Shown: piece by piece, positions 7,149 through 15,438 of the stretch
Position numbering within the stretch: the stretch's first letter is position 1
How the letters are laid out: each line of letters starts with the position of its first letter
Assembly: GCF_014202645.1 (NCBI RefSeq)
Contig: NZ_JACHHG010000009.1
Coordinates: forward strand, 1 to 64,000
Length of the DNA: 64,000 nt
DNA from: Deinobacterium chartae
GTDB taxonomy: Bacteria; Deinococcota; Deinococci; Deinococcales; Deinococcaceae
Direction of reading: 5' to 3'
Notes under the pieces: generated by a model
The model's input: only the letters and a program-made list of their open reading frames with translations
Told to the model about the DNA's origin: nothing
The model's database searches: none
Program-made: the position numbers and the translations under genes

Positions 7149-7681
7149 CAGACGTCTCCCAGCAGGGCCTGCAGGCGCAGCAGCGCGCGCCGCAACCGGG
7201 TCTTGACCGTTCCCAGCGGCAGTCCGCTGTGTCGGGCAAGCTCGGCGTGCGAATGTCCCTGGAAAAAAGCGGCGCGCAGCAGGTGGTCGTCAGGGGGACC
7301 GAGCCGCTCGAGGGCGCGCTCTACGAGCAGGCGGTCGAGCGGATCGGCAGCGGGTGCCGAGAGCGGAACGTCCGGTTCGTGAACGTCCCAGCCGTCGGCG
7401 TGCCGGGGACGGGCCTGGCGGCTGCGCAGGCGCGAGAGCGCTTCGTTGCGGGCGATGGTGTACACGAAAGCCCGGGCCGATCCGAAGTCGGAGCGGTAAC
7501 CGACCGCGCGGGCGTGCAGGCGCACGAAGGTATCCTGCAGCACCTCCTCAGCCTCCTCGCGGCTGCCCAGCATGCGCAGGGCCAGGGCCTGTACGGCGGG
7601 ACCCAGCTGGCCGTACAGGATGCGCAGCGCTTCCTCGTCGCCCTGACCTACGCGGTGAATCAGTTCGGATTCGGGGTCCAC
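7148..7681 (-). CDS. ECF sigma-70 factor (SigK-like)
   Basis: This 177-residue ECF sigma factor has region 2 (LALRMLGSREEAEEVLQDTF, about residues 33-52, then TIARNEALSRLR) and region 4 (GHSHAELARHSGLPLGTVKTR) with its helix-turn-helix. It directs RNA polymerase to its own regulon and is controlled by the cognate anti-sigma factor translated after it. It starts with GTG, preceded by TACAAT at 6 nt and no Shine-Dalgarno, so it looks leaderless. The target regulon cannot be inferred from here. Confidence 0.92.
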   Translation of the reverse strand: MDPESELIHRVGQGDEEALRILYGQLGPAVQALALRMLGSREEAEEVLQDTFVRLHARAVGYRSDFGSARAFVYTIARNEALSRLRSRQARPRHADGWDVHEPDVPLSAPAADPLDRLLVERALERLGPPDDHLLRAAFFQGHSHAELARHSGLPLGTVKTRLRRALLRLQALLGDV

Positions 7682-7687
7682 GCGCCC

Positions 7688-7693
7688 ATTGTA
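7688..7693 (-). promoter_or_regulatory. leaderless -10 box of the ECF sigma gene
   Basis: TACAAT on the minus strand ends 6 nt before the GTG start. Confidence 0.55.
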
Positions 7694-7856
7694 ACGTTTG
7701 GAATTTGTTCAATTCGATCATTTCCCGCCTCCTCGGCCGAACTCGGCCCAGTACGCTTCGCATCGCTCGCCGCAGGCAGCCATCTTGTACTCAGACGCCC
7801 CCCGCCTCACCCGGAGAAACGCACCCCATCCCCTGCTGGATTCAGCCGCATCAAAA

Positions 7857-7866
7857 CGAACGTTAG
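7857..7866. promoter_or_regulatory. putative TetR (PaaR-like) operator
   Basis: CGAACGTTAG matches the inverted repeat C-N-AACG/CGTT-N-G with overlapping half sites. It ends 3 nt before the -10 box of the downstream aldehyde dehydrogenase gene, where a bound repressor would block polymerase. Confidence 0.5.
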
Positions 7867-7869
7867 TGT

Positions 7870-7875
7870 TAAGAT
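7870..7875 (+). promoter_or_regulatory. leaderless -10 box of the aldehyde dehydrogenase
   Basis: TAAGAT ends 6 nt before the ATG; no Shine-Dalgarno is present. Confidence 0.55.
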
Positions 7876-7881
7876 GGCGGC

Positions 7882-9330
7882 ATGAACAACCTGACGCAGT
7901 TCCTCGAGCGCGAACACGGCGTGTTCATCCACGGCGAGTGGGTGAGCGGCACCGAGAGCTTCGACGCTTACAACCCGGCGCGCGGCACGGTCATCGCCCG
8001 GCTGACCCAGGCGGACGCGGCGCTGGTCGATCAGGCCGTGCGCTCCGCCCGCGAGGCGCAACCGGGCTGGGCGGCCACGCCGCCCGCCACCCGCGCCCGC
8101 ATCCTGCAGCGCCTTGCGGACCTGATCCAAGAGAACCGCGACGGACTGGCCCGCCTCGAGAGCCTCAACAACGGCAAACCGCTGCGCGAGTCGCGCGGCG
8201 GGGATCTGCCGCTCGCTGCCGAGCACTTCCGTTACTACGCCGGTTGGGCCACCAAGTACGGCGGTCAGACCGTGCCGGTCTCGGTCCCGGGCATGCTCAA
8301 CTACACCCTGCGCGAACCGGTGGGCGTGGTCGCCGCCATCGTTCCGTGGAACTTCCCGCTGCTGATCGCCGCCTGGAAGCTCGCTCCGGCGCTGGTTACC
8401 GGCAACGCGGTGATCCTCAAGCCCGCCGAGCAGACACCGCTCACCGCGCTGCGACTGGCCGAACTCGCCCTCGAGGCGGGTCTGCCGCCCGGCGTGCTGA
8501 ACGTCGTGACCGGCGACGGGCGCACCGGTGCGCTGCTGAGTGCCCACCGCGGCATCGACAAGGTCTCGTTCACCGGCTCCACCGACGTCGGCAGGAAGAT
8601 CGTGACCGCCGCAGCCGGCAACCTCAAGCGGGTCTCGCTGGAGCTGGGCGGCAAATCCGCCAACATCATCTTTGCCGATGCCAACCTGAAACGCGCGCTG
8701 CGCGGCGCGGTCATGGGCACCTTTTACAACCAGGGCCAGATCTGCATCGCCGGGTCGCGGGTACTGGTCGAGCGCCCGATCTTCGAGCGGTTCACCGAAC
8801 TGCTCGCCGAAGCCGGACGCAGCCTGGTCCTGGGCGATCCCCTGGACGAGACCACCACCATGGGACCCCTGGTGAGTGCCCAGCAGCGCGAGCGCGTGCT
8901 GGGCTACCTGGCCCAGGGTCAGGCCGAGGGTGCGCGCATCGTCTCGGGCGGCTCGGTGCTCGAGGGAGAGGGATACTTCTTCCACCCCACCGTGGTCACC
9001 ACCGAGGACCCGGGCAACGTGCTGGCCCGTGAGGAGGTCTTCGGGCCGGTCGCGACGGTCATCCCCTTTGACACGGAGGAGCAGGCCATCGCCCTCGCCA
9101 ACGACTCGGACTACGGCCTGGCCGGCGGCGTGTGGACCGAGAACCTGGGCCGCGCGCACCGGGTCGCAGCCGCAGTCCGCACCGGAACCGTATGGGTCAA
9201 CACCTACAACGCCTTCGACGCCGCCAGCCCCTTTGGCGGCTACAAGCAGTCCGGCTGGGGCCGCGAGATGGGCGAGGAGGCGCTGGCGCTGTACACCGAG
9301 ACCAAGAGCGTGTGGATCAGCATGAAGTAG
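7882..9330 (+). CDS. NAD(P)-dependent aldehyde dehydrogenase
   Basis: This 482-residue ALDH superfamily enzyme oxidises an aldehyde to the acid (betaine-aldehyde or phenylacetaldehyde type by overall look). Motifs in order: VPWNFPLL (cofactor site), KPAEQTPLTAL, FTGSTDVGRKI, LELGGKSANIIFADA with the general base Glu, NQGQICIAGSR with the catalytic Cys, EVFGPV and PFGGYKQSGWGRE. It is a separate unit from the E1 genes 146 bp downstream. The upstream CGAACGTTAG operator ties it to the proposed aromatic-degradation regulon; the actual substrate is not known. Confidence 0.92.
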   Translation: MNNLTQFLEREHGVFIHGEWVSGTESFDAYNPARGTVIARLTQADAALVDQAVRSAREAQPGWAATPPATRARILQRLADLIQENRDGLARLESLNNGKPLRESRGGDLPLAAEHFRYYAGWATKYGGQTVPVSVPGMLNYTLREPVGVVAAIVPWNFPLLIAAWKLAPALVTGNAVILKPAEQTPLTALRLAELALEAGLPPGVLNVVTGDGRTGALLSAHRGIDKVSFTGSTDVGRKIVTAAAGNLKRVSLELGGKSANIIFADANLKRALRGAVMGTFYNQGQICIAGSRVLVERPIFERFTELLAEAGRSLVLGDPLDETTTMGPLVSAQQRERVLGYLAQGQAEGARIVSGGSVLEGEGYFFHPTVVTTEDPGNVLAREEVFGPVATVIPFDTEEQAIALANDSDYGLAGGVWTENLGRAHRVAAAVRTGTVWVNTYNAFDAASPFGGYKQSGWGREMGEEALALYTETKSVWISMK

Positions 9331-9476
9331 CGCCCGCTTCTCAGCTCTCTGAAGGAACGCAGGTACCCTACCTCAGGCCAGGTCCCCGTTCATCCAGCCA
9401 AACCCTCTTGAGCAGCGGTCCGCTGACAACCGGACACCGTCAACAGACCGCTGCCTTCTGACCCCCCGGAGTTCTC

Positions 9477-10520
9477 ATGTCCGAACTTCTACAAATCATC
9501 GGTCCTGGCGGCGAGGCCGTACGCCCCGAACTGCTGCCCGAACCCGCGCTCCTCGAGCAGCTGTACCGCGCCATGCGGCGCATCCGCCATTTCGACGAGC
9601 GCGCGGTGATCTTGCACCGGCAGGGCCGCATGGGCGTGTACCCGCCGTTCGGCGGCATGGAGGCCAGCCAGGCCGGCAGCGCCCTGGCCCTGCGCCGCAG
9701 CGACTGGCTGTTCCCCACCTACCGCGACTCGGGAGCGGCCCTGACCTACGGCATGCCCATCGAGCGCTGCATCGCCTACTGGCGCACCAGTCCGCACGGC
9801 TGGAGCATGCCCGAGGACCTCAAGCTGCTGCCCTTTTACGTTCCGATCGCCACGCAGTACCCGCACGCGGTCGGCGCGGCCCTGGCCGAGAAGATGCGCG
9901 GCACCGACAACGTGGCCATGGCCTTCATCGGTGACGGCGGATCCTCGGAAGGCGACTTCCACGAGGCCCTCAACTTCGCCGGAGCGCTGAATGCCCCGGT
10001 GGTGTTCATGCTGCAGAACAACGGCTGGGCCATCTCGGTCCCGACCAGCACCCAGACCAAAGCAACCGACCTCTCGCTGCGCGCCCAGGGCTACGGCATC
10101 CCCGGCGTGCGCGTCGACGGCAACGACATCGTGGCCGTTTACCACGCGGCCCTCGAGGCGGTCACCCGCGCCCGCAGCGGGGAGGGCCCCACCCTGATCG
10201 AGACGGTCACCTACCGGGTCAAGCCGCACACCGTTTCGGACGACCCGGGCCGCTACCGCACCGAGGAGGCCACCCGGACCTGGCTGGAACGCGACCCGGT
10301 ACGTCGCCTCAAGACCTTCCTCGAGGGCCGCGGCCTGTGGTCCGAGGAGCGCGAGGTCGCGCTCGAGGCCGAACTGATGGCCGAGTTCGAGCAGGCGGTC
10401 GAGCGTGCCGATGCCTTCCCCGAGCCGGAACCGGTCGAGATCCTCGAGCACGTGTTCAAGGAACCCACTCCCGCTTTGCGCCGCCAGCGCGAGCAGATCC
10501 TGGAGGAACTCCGTGGCTGA
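9477..10520 (+). CDS. pdhA: 2-oxoacid dehydrogenase E1 component, alpha subunit
   Basis: This 347-residue thiamine-diphosphate subunit of a heterotetrameric E1 is of pyruvate or branched-chain 2-oxoacid dehydrogenase type. The ThDP/Mg motif is [18 protein letters not shown] followed by [11 protein letters not shown]. It decarboxylates the 2-oxoacid and, with E1 beta, transfers the acyl group to lipoyl-E2. GGAG lies 5 nt before the ATG. The gene overlaps E1 beta by 8 nt. No E2 or E3 gene follows, so these must be elsewhere. PdhA and BkdA cannot be separated reliably by eye. Confidence 0.88.
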   Translation: MSELLQIIGPGGEAVRPELLPEPALLEQLYRAMRRIRHFDERAVILHRQGRMGVYPPFGGMEASQAGSALALRRSDWLFPTYRDSGAALTYGMPIERCIAYWRTSPHGWSMPEDLKLLPFYVPIATQYPHAVGAALAEKMRGTDNVAMAFIGDGGSSEGDFHEALNFAGALNAPVVFMLQNNGWAISVPTSTQTKATDLSLRAQGYGIPGVRVDGNDIVAVYHAALEAVTRARSGEGPTLIETVTYRVKPHTVSDDPGRYRTEEATRTWLERDPVRRLKTFLEGRGLWSEEREVALEAELMAEFEQAVERADAFPEPEPVEILEHVFKEPTPALRRQREQILEELRG

Positions 10521-11523
10521 ACTGACCGCCACTCCCAGCGGTACCCGCACCCTGACCATGGTGGCGGCCATCAACGACGCGCTGACCCTGGCCCTCGAGC
10601 GCGACCCGTCGGTGTGCCTGTTCGGCGAGGACGTCGGCGTGATGGGCGGCGTGTTCCGGGCTACAGACGGTCTGCAGGCGCGCTTCGGCAAGACCCGGGT
10701 GTTCGACACTCCCCTGGCCGAGGCGGGCATCGTCGGAACCGGCATCGGCCTGGGACTGGCGGGCATGCGGCCCATCGCCGAGATCCAGTTCGCGGGCTTT
10801 TTGTACCCTGCGCTCGACCAGATCCTCTCGCACCTGGGGCGTTACCGCCACCGTACGCGCGGGCGCTTTCACCTGCCCATGGTCATCCGCGCGCCCTACG
10901 GGGGCGGCGTGCACACGCCCGAGCAGCACGCCGACTCGCCCGAGGCGATCTTGGCACACGTGCCCGGCACCAAGGTCGTGATTCCCTCGACCCCCAGCGA
11001 CGCCAAGGGACTGCTGCTCGCAGCGATCGAAGACGATGACCCGGTGTTTTTCTTCGAGGCCATCAAGCTCTACCGCTCGGTCAAGGAAGACGTTCCAGAC
11101 GGCTACTACACGGTGCCGCTCGGCAAGGCCCGCCTCGCTCGGGAGGGCAGCGACGTGACCGTGATCGCTTACGGCGGCATGGTCGAAGTGTGCGCCAAGG
11201 CCGCCGAAGCGGCCGCCGCCCACGGCATCTCGGTCGAACTGATCGACCTGCGCAGCCTGGTCCCGATGGACACCGAAACCGTTCTCGAGTCGGTGGCCAA
11301 GACCGGGCGCGCGGTGGTCGTTACCGAAGCGCCGCGCACCTCGGGCTTCGCCTCGGAGATCGCCGCCACCATCGCCGAGGAAGCGCTCGACGCCCTCGAG
11401 GCCCCGGTGGTGCGCGTGACCGGCTTCGATGCGCCGTACCCGCCGTTTACCTCGATCGAGGACCATTACCGGCCCAATCCGGTACGGGTGGCGAAGGCGA
11501 TCCGTCAGGTGCTGGCGTACTGA
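10513..11523 (+). CDS. pdhB: 2-oxoacid dehydrogenase E1 component, beta subunit
   Basis: This 336-residue beta subunit shows [15 protein letters not shown] near the N-terminus, the conserved [20 protein letters not shown] region and a transketolase C-terminal domain ([24 protein letters not shown]). It completes the ThDP site with the alpha subunit. The GTG start at 10513 has GGAGG 6 nt upstream and overlaps the alpha stop. A long hairpin follows the stop codon and should end the transcript. Confidence 0.9.
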   Translation: MAELTATPSGTRTLTMVAAINDALTLALERDPSVCLFGEDVGVMGGVFRATDGLQARFGKTRVFDTPLAEAGIVGTGIGLGLAGMRPIAEIQFAGFLYPALDQILSHLGRYRHRTRGRFHLPMVIRAPYGGGVHTPEQHADSPEAILAHVPGTKVVIPSTPSDAKGLLLAAIEDDDPVFFFEAIKLYRSVKEDVPDGYYTVPLGKARLAREGSDVTVIAYGGMVEVCAKAAEAAAAHGISVELIDLRSLVPMDTETVLESVAKTGRAVVVTEAPRTSGFASEIAATIAEEALDALEAPVVRVTGFDAPYPPFTSIEDHYRPNPVRVAKAIRQVLAY

Positions 11524-11590
11524 AGCCGTCCGTTTTCGGTGATCCGCGGGCGGCAACTCGCAGGGCAGCGTCCCGCCTGCCCTCTACGCA

Positions 11591-11636
11591 GCATCCCGGC
11601 TTGGGGAGGGATAAAGCCTCTCCCCAAGCCGGGATG
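11591..11636. terminator. long perfect hairpin between convergent genes
   Basis: Arms of 18 bp (11591-11608 and 11619-11636) are perfectly complementary; two more G-C pairs continue into the loop, giving 20 bp with a 6-nt loop. It abuts the stop codon of the convergent gene at 11637 and probably terminates both strands, although neither side has a long U-run. Confidence 0.7.
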
Positions 11637-11918
11637 CTATTCCTCTTCGACCGTGAGCGAGCGCAGCGTTTCGCCCTGGTGCCAGCCCAGGCGGTAGCGC
11701 TTGAAGCCCATCACCTCGGCCACCGCGCGACCGAGCTCTTCGGCCGGTTCGCCCTCGAGGCGAAACAGCAAGAACTTGCGGCCTCCCTGGGTGGTGATGC
11801 GGGCGTACAGATCCTCGCCCAGCTCGATCTGCTGGGTACGTCCGGTCTTGGCCGCGCGCTCGAAGGCGTACTGGATCGCCCTGCGGACGGTGACGGTGAC
11901 GGTCGGGTTCTGCGCCAT
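11637..11918 (-). CDS. conserved hypothetical protein
   Basis: This soluble protein of 93 residues starts MAQNPTVTVTVRRAIQYAFE, with a predicted alpha/beta character (ARITTQGGRKFLLFRLEG) and an acidic C-terminus (VEEE). No membrane segment or recognisable motif. It begins 6 nt after a TACACT -10 box, so it looks leaderless. Its 3' end touches the pdhB terminator hairpin. Confidence 0.65.
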   Translation of the reverse strand: MAQNPTVTVTVRRAIQYAFERAAKTGRTQQIELGEDLYARITTQGGRKFLLFRLEGEPAEELGRAVAEVMGFKRYRLGWHQGETLRSLTVEEE

Positions 11919-11924
11919 GCGGAC

Positions 11925-11930
11925 AGTGTA
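11925..11930 (-). promoter_or_regulatory. leaderless -10 box of the 93-residue gene
   Basis: TACACT on the minus strand ends 6 nt before the ATG. Confidence 0.55.
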
Positions 11931-12070
11931 GCCGAGAAGTCGTTCGTTGTCAGTTTTCAGCGCCCTGCGCAGGCAAATGGGTACCCCGGGCAGGCGGCCA
12001 GAGGCTGAAAAACGGGGAGGCTGTCCTTAAGGGGAGGCTGTGCCCTACCTTCTCTCCGCAAAGAGCAGAG

Positions 12071-12103
12071 GTCTGTTTTCAGCGGTGACCGCTGAAAACA
12101 GAC
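12071..12103. repeat. 16-bp perfect inverted repeat downstream of the TetR gene
   Basis: GTCTGTTTTCAGCGGT and its exact reverse complement are separated by a single G (12087). It lies 28 bp beyond the TetR stop codon and may act as a transcription end signal; a related GTTTTCAGCG string occurs at about 11953. Confidence 0.6.
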
Positions 12104-12130
12104 TCCGCAAACGGGCTGTCGGCTCGTGGA

Positions 12131-12712
12131 TTACTGCTGCACCAGCAGGCCCGGCAACAACATGTCCACATACTGGTCTGCGATCTGCTCCGCACTCAGC
12201 GGACCGCCCTCGCGGTACCAGGTGTAGACCCAGTTGGACACCGACAGAATCATGATGGCGGTCAGCTTGACGTTGAGGTCCTGGCGGAACACACCCTTGT
12301 CGATGCCTTCCTCGAGCAGGTCACGGTAGAACTTCTCGACCACGTCGCGGCGCGCGACGACCTTGGCGTAGGCCTCGGGGCTGAGGTGCTGCCACTCGTG
12401 GAAGAACACCGTGGCACTCTCGAGGTTGTCGGTAACCACCCGGATGTGGGCGCGCACGGCCTCGCGCAGCTTCTGCTGCGGGCTGAGGTCGGCGGCGCGC
12501 AGGGGGTTGAGGGCTGCTTCGAACTGGTCGGTGGCCTGACCTACGATCTCGACCAGCAGCTCTTCCTTGCCGCTGATATGCGCGTACAGGCTGCCGCCCT
12601 GCATCCCGAGCTGCGACGCGAGATCGCGCATGGAGGTGGCGTGGTAACCTCGCTGGCTGAACAGGCGCCCGGCCACCTGGTAAATCTGTTCCTTTCGGGT
12701 TTTGGTTTGCAT
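12131..12712 (-). CDS. TetR/AcrR-family transcriptional repressor (PaaR/FadR-like)
   Basis: This 193-residue regulator has an N-terminal helix-turn-helix ([20 protein letters not shown], then [11 protein letters not shown] and [14 protein letters not shown]) and a C-terminal ligand domain with [21 protein letters not shown], as in the regulators of phenylacetate and fatty-acid degradation in Thermus. GGGGAG is 7-8 nt before the ATG. Palindromes overlap its own promoter (12752-12777), indicating autoregulation. It is a good candidate reader of the CNAACG..CGTTNG sites found elsewhere in the window; ligand unknown, acyl- or aryl-CoA by analogy. Confidence 0.85.
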   Translation of the reverse strand: MQTKTRKEQIYQVAGRLFSQRGYHATSMRDLASQLGMQGGSLYAHISGKEELLVEIVGQATDQFEAALNPLRAADLSPQQKLREAVRAHIRVVTDNLESATVFFHEWQHLSPEAYAKVVARRDVVEKFYRDLLEEGIDKGVFRQDLNVKLTAIMILSVSNWVYTWYREGGPLSAEQIADQYVDMLLPGLLVQQ

Positions 12713-12745
12713 CAGTCACTCCCCAAACGAACGCTCATCCGACCG

Positions 12746-12777
12746 AGTGTAACACCTCGAGGTGTACTTTGTACACC
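12746..12777 (-). promoter_or_regulatory. TetR gene promoter with two overlapping operator palindromes
   Basis: Minus-strand TACACT (12746-12751) is a likely -10 box. Directly upstream lie ACACCTCGAGGTGT (12752-12765, a perfect 14-bp palindrome) and GGTGTAC-TTT-GTACACC (12761-12777, perfect 7-bp arms), which share a GGTGT arm. Both sit in the -10/-35 region, as expected for an autorepressor. Confidence 0.6.
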
Positions 12778-12812
12778 AACTTGGCCCCGTGAAGCTCCGT
12801 TGTCCTATCATA

Positions 12813-12824
12813 CCTAACGTTAGG
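12813..12824. promoter_or_regulatory. palindrome CCTAACGTTAGG, putative PaaR-like operator
   Basis: A perfect 12-bp palindrome of the CNAACGTTNG form between the divergent TetR and CAP-lipoprotein genes. Confidence 0.5.
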
Positions 12825-12896
12825 AAGGAAAAGGCGGAATGCCCGACCGAACCGCAACGTTAACGCTCTCCCTACGCTTTTTATGCGCTTGCACGC

Positions 12897-12902
12897 TACG
12901 GT
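12897..12902 (+). promoter_or_regulatory. leaderless -10 box of the CAP lipoprotein gene
   Basis: TACGGT ends 6 nt before the ATG. Confidence 0.5.
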
Positions 12903-12908
12903 AAGCAC

Positions 12909-13475
12909 ATGCGCTGGACCTTTCCCGCCCTGCTGGCCCTGACCCTTGCCGCCTGCGACCTGCTGCCGCAGAACGCAGGCGACAACCCCTTCCCCTCCTC
13001 GACCGGCACGGCACCCGAGCGCAGCGCTCCCCCGACGGACAAAGAGGCCAGCGAATACGAACGCCAGGTCTTCGAACTGACCAACCAGGCCCGCGCCCAG
13101 GCCCGCACCTGCGGCGACGAGCATTTTCCGGCCGCACCCCCCCTCGAGTGGAACGCCACGCTCGCCCGCGCCGCCGCCGCCCACGCGCGCGACATGGCCG
13201 AAAAAGGCTATTTTGCCCACGAGAGCCCGGACGGCAAAACGCCGTTTGACCGCATTCGCACGGCAGGTTACCGCTTCATGAGTGCCGGCGAGAACCTGGC
13301 AGCCGGAACCCGCACCCCGCAGCAGACCGTGCAAGGCTGGCTGCGCAGCCCCGGTCACTGCGCCGTTTTGATGAACCGCACCCTGCGCGAACTGGGAGTC
13401 GCCTACCTGCGCGCGCCCCGTTCGGAATACCGCACCTACTGGGTACAGAATTTCGGGTCACGCTCGCCGCTTTAA
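12909..13475 (+). CDS. CAP/SCP-domain lipoprotein
   Basis: The 188-residue protein has a lipoprotein signal peptide (LALTLAAC, lipobox Cys at about residue 16) and a CAP domain: FELTNQARAQ, LARAAAAHARDMAEKGYFAHESPDG and GYRFMSAGENLAAGTRTPQQ, then GWLRSPGHCAVLMN. The conserved HE and GEN elements of bacterial YkwD-type CAP proteins are present. It is membrane-anchored on the outside; the function of bacterial CAP proteins is mostly unknown. Leaderless start. Confidence 0.88.
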   Translation: MRWTFPALLALTLAACDLLPQNAGDNPFPSSTGTAPERSAPPTDKEASEYERQVFELTNQARAQARTCGDEHFPAAPPLEWNATLARAAAAHARDMAEKGYFAHESPDGKTPFDRIRTAGYRFMSAGENLAAGTRTPQQTVQGWLRSPGHCAVLMNRTLRELGVAYLRAPRSEYRTYWVQNFGSRSPL

Positions 13476-13530
13476 TCCGTTTTCGTACAAACCTCATCCC
13501 CGGTGCAAACGCGGGTGTCAGGGCGGGTGT

Positions 13531-13536
13531 TAAATT
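13531..13536 (+). promoter_or_regulatory. leaderless -10 box of hisC
   Basis: TAAATT ends 5 nt before the ATG. Confidence 0.5.
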
Positions 13537-13541
13537 AAGCC

Positions 13542-14612
13542 ATGACCACCTCCCAGTCTCTGCCGTCGGTAAGAGAGGCGGTGCGCCGGACCCCGGCGTA
13601 CCCGTTCACCCCCATCGACGCACGCTACAAACTCGACCAGAACGAGAACCCCTACGACTTTCCCGAAGAACTCAAGGTCCTGGTGTGGGAGCGCGTGCGC
13701 TCGGCCGAGTGGAACCGTTACCCGGACATCCACGCCGACCACCTGCGCGAGGTGATCGGCCGCTACGAGGACTGGGATCCCAAGGGCATCGTGATCACGC
13801 CGGGCAGCAACGTGCTGATCCAGAAGATCACCGAACTCGCCGGCATCGGGCAGAAGGTTCTGACCGTCAAGCCCACCTTCGCCATCTACCAGCTCGAGGC
13901 CAGCATGCTGGGTGCCAACCTCACCCAGGTGCCGCTCAACCCCGACTTCTCCATGCCGGTCGAGGACCTCGGGCGTGAACTTGCCGCGGGTGGCCCCGGC
14001 GTGTTCTATGTCACCGAGCCGCACGCGCCCAGCGGCTTCCTCGACGACCGCGCCGCCGTGGAAGCGGTGCTCGAGGCCGCCTCGAACAGCTGGCTCACCG
14101 TGCTCGACGAAGCCTACCACCAGTACGCCGGCTGCGACCACCGCGACCTGATCCGCGGACGCGAGGACCGCGTGCTGCTGCGCACCTTCTCCAAGGCCTG
14201 GGGACTGGCAGGCATCCGCCTGGGCTACGCGCTGACCACCCCGGCACTCGCCACCGAACTGCAGAAGCTGGTTCCGGCCTTCAACATCAACGTCTTGACC
14301 GCCGCGACGGTCGAAGTCGCCCTCGAGAACCCCGCCTACATGCACGAGCGGGTGCGCGAGGGCGTGGCCGAGCGCGAACGGGTGTACGCGCGCCTGAGCG
14401 AACACCCCACCTGGCAGGTCTACCCCTCGAGAACCAACTTCTTGCTGATCCGCACGCCCGACGCCAGCGCCGCCTACCGGGGCCTGCTCGAACGCGGCCT
14501 GCTGGTGCGCCGTCAGGACTCGGGGTATACCCTCGAGGGCTGCTTGCGCATGGGGATCGGCAAACCGCACGAGAACGACGCCTTCCTCGAGGCGGCCTTC
14601 GAGCTGAGCTGA
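13542..14612 (+). CDS. hisC: histidinol-phosphate aminotransferase
   Basis: This 356-residue fold-type I PLP enzyme catalyses the glutamate-dependent amination of imidazole-acetol phosphate to histidinol phosphate. Seen: KLDQNENPYDFP (substrate lid), GSNVLIQ, VLDEAYHQY with the PLP-binding Asp189 and Tyr192, and RTFSKAWGLAGIRLGYA with the Schiff-base Lys218. The gene stands alone, not in a his operon, so a related aromatic aminotransferase role is possible. A long hairpin follows. Confidence 0.85.
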   Translation: MTTSQSLPSVREAVRRTPAYPFTPIDARYKLDQNENPYDFPEELKVLVWERVRSAEWNRYPDIHADHLREVIGRYEDWDPKGIVITPGSNVLIQKITELAGIGQKVLTVKPTFAIYQLEASMLGANLTQVPLNPDFSMPVEDLGRELAAGGPGVFYVTEPHAPSGFLDDRAAVEAVLEAASNSWLTVLDEAYHQYAGCDHRDLIRGREDRVLLRTFSKAWGLAGIRLGYALTTPALATELQKLVPAFNINVLTAATVEVALENPAYMHERVREGVAERERVYARLSEHPTWQVYPSRTNFLLIRTPDASAAYRGLLERGLLVRRQDSGYTLEGCLRMGIGKPHENDAFLEAAFELS

Positions 14613-14626
14613 ACTTCGCAGCGCAC

Positions 14627-14662
14627 AGCAGGAGAACGCACGTGTACGTGCGTTCTCCTGCT
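14627..14662. terminator. 17-bp perfect hairpin downstream of hisC
   Basis: Arms 14627-14643 and 14646-14662 are exactly complementary with a 2-nt centre (real loop 4 nt or more). No U-run follows, so it may be a terminator or an mRNA 3'-end stabiliser. Confidence 0.6.
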
Positions 14663-14740
14663 GACTTCGAGCCGCAGCGCCTCAAGGCGCAGCGTGCCCC
14701 GCCCGATCCATAGCCCCGGTGCTGCCCGGACAACGCGCGC

Positions 14741-14746
14741 TACAGT
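14741..14746 (+). promoter_or_regulatory. leaderless -10 box of the AlkD-like gene
   Basis: TACAGT ends 5 nt before the ATG. Confidence 0.55.
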
Positions 14747-14751
14747 AGAGC

Positions 14752-15423
14752 ATGCACCCCCTGACCCGCTTCATCCGGGCCGAACTCGAGGGGGCCGCGC
14801 GCCCGCAGGACGCTGCGGCCATGTACGCCTACATGAAGGGCGTCCAGCCGTTCAGGGGCGTCAAGACCCCCGCGCGGCGCGAGATCGTCCGGCGGGCGCA
14901 CGCCCGCTTTGACCTCGAGGCGCGCTGCGCCTACGACACGGTGGTGCGCGAACTGTGGTCGGGAACGTACCGCGAGGAGCGCTACGCGGCCCTTGATCTG
15001 GCCGCGCACTACCGCCGCTTTCATACCCTGGCGGCCCTGCCCCTGCTCGAAGAACTGCTGGCCGGAACCGACTGGTGGGACGTGCTCGATCCGCTGGCAA
15101 CCGGGCTGCTGGGCAAACTGCTGCGCGCCCAGGGAGACACCCTGCGCGCACGCGCCCGGGTCTGGAACGCCGCGCCGCACCTGTGGACCCGTCGGGCGGC
15201 CATCTTGGTGCAGCTCGGGCACAAACGGGACACTGACCCTGCGCTGCTCGAGGAGATCTTGGCCTCGAGGCTGCACGAACAGGAGTTTTTCATCCGCAAG
15301 GCCGTGGGCTGGGCCCTGCGCGAGTACGCCAAGACCGACCCGGGCTGGGTGCAGGACTTCGTCGCGCGTCACGCGGAGCAGATTTGCGCACTCAGCCGCC
15401 GTGAGGCGCTCAGGCACCTGTAG
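14752..15423 (+). CDS. DNA alkylation repair protein, AlkD-like glycosylase
   Basis: This 223-residue all-helical HEAT-like repeat protein matches the AlkD fold: MKGVQPFRGVKTPARREI, ELWSGTYREERYAALDLA, WWDVLDPLATGLLG and EQEFFIRKAVGWALREYAKTDP. The WWD Asp and the surrounding Trp residues correspond to the catalytic pocket that releases N3-/N7-alkylated purines without base flipping. It is monocistronic and leaderless, and ends 15 bp from the convergent hrpB stop. Confidence 0.88.
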   Translation: MHPLTRFIRAELEGAARPQDAAAMYAYMKGVQPFRGVKTPARREIVRRAHARFDLEARCAYDTVVRELWSGTYREERYAALDLAAHYRRFHTLAALPLLEELLAGTDWWDVLDPLATGLLGKLLRAQGDTLRARARVWNAAPHLWTRRAAILVQLGHKRDTDPALLEEILASRLHEQEFFIRKAVGWALREYAKTDPGWVQDFVARHAEQICALSRREALRHL

Positions 15424-15438
15424 CCCCGCAGCAGGCCC

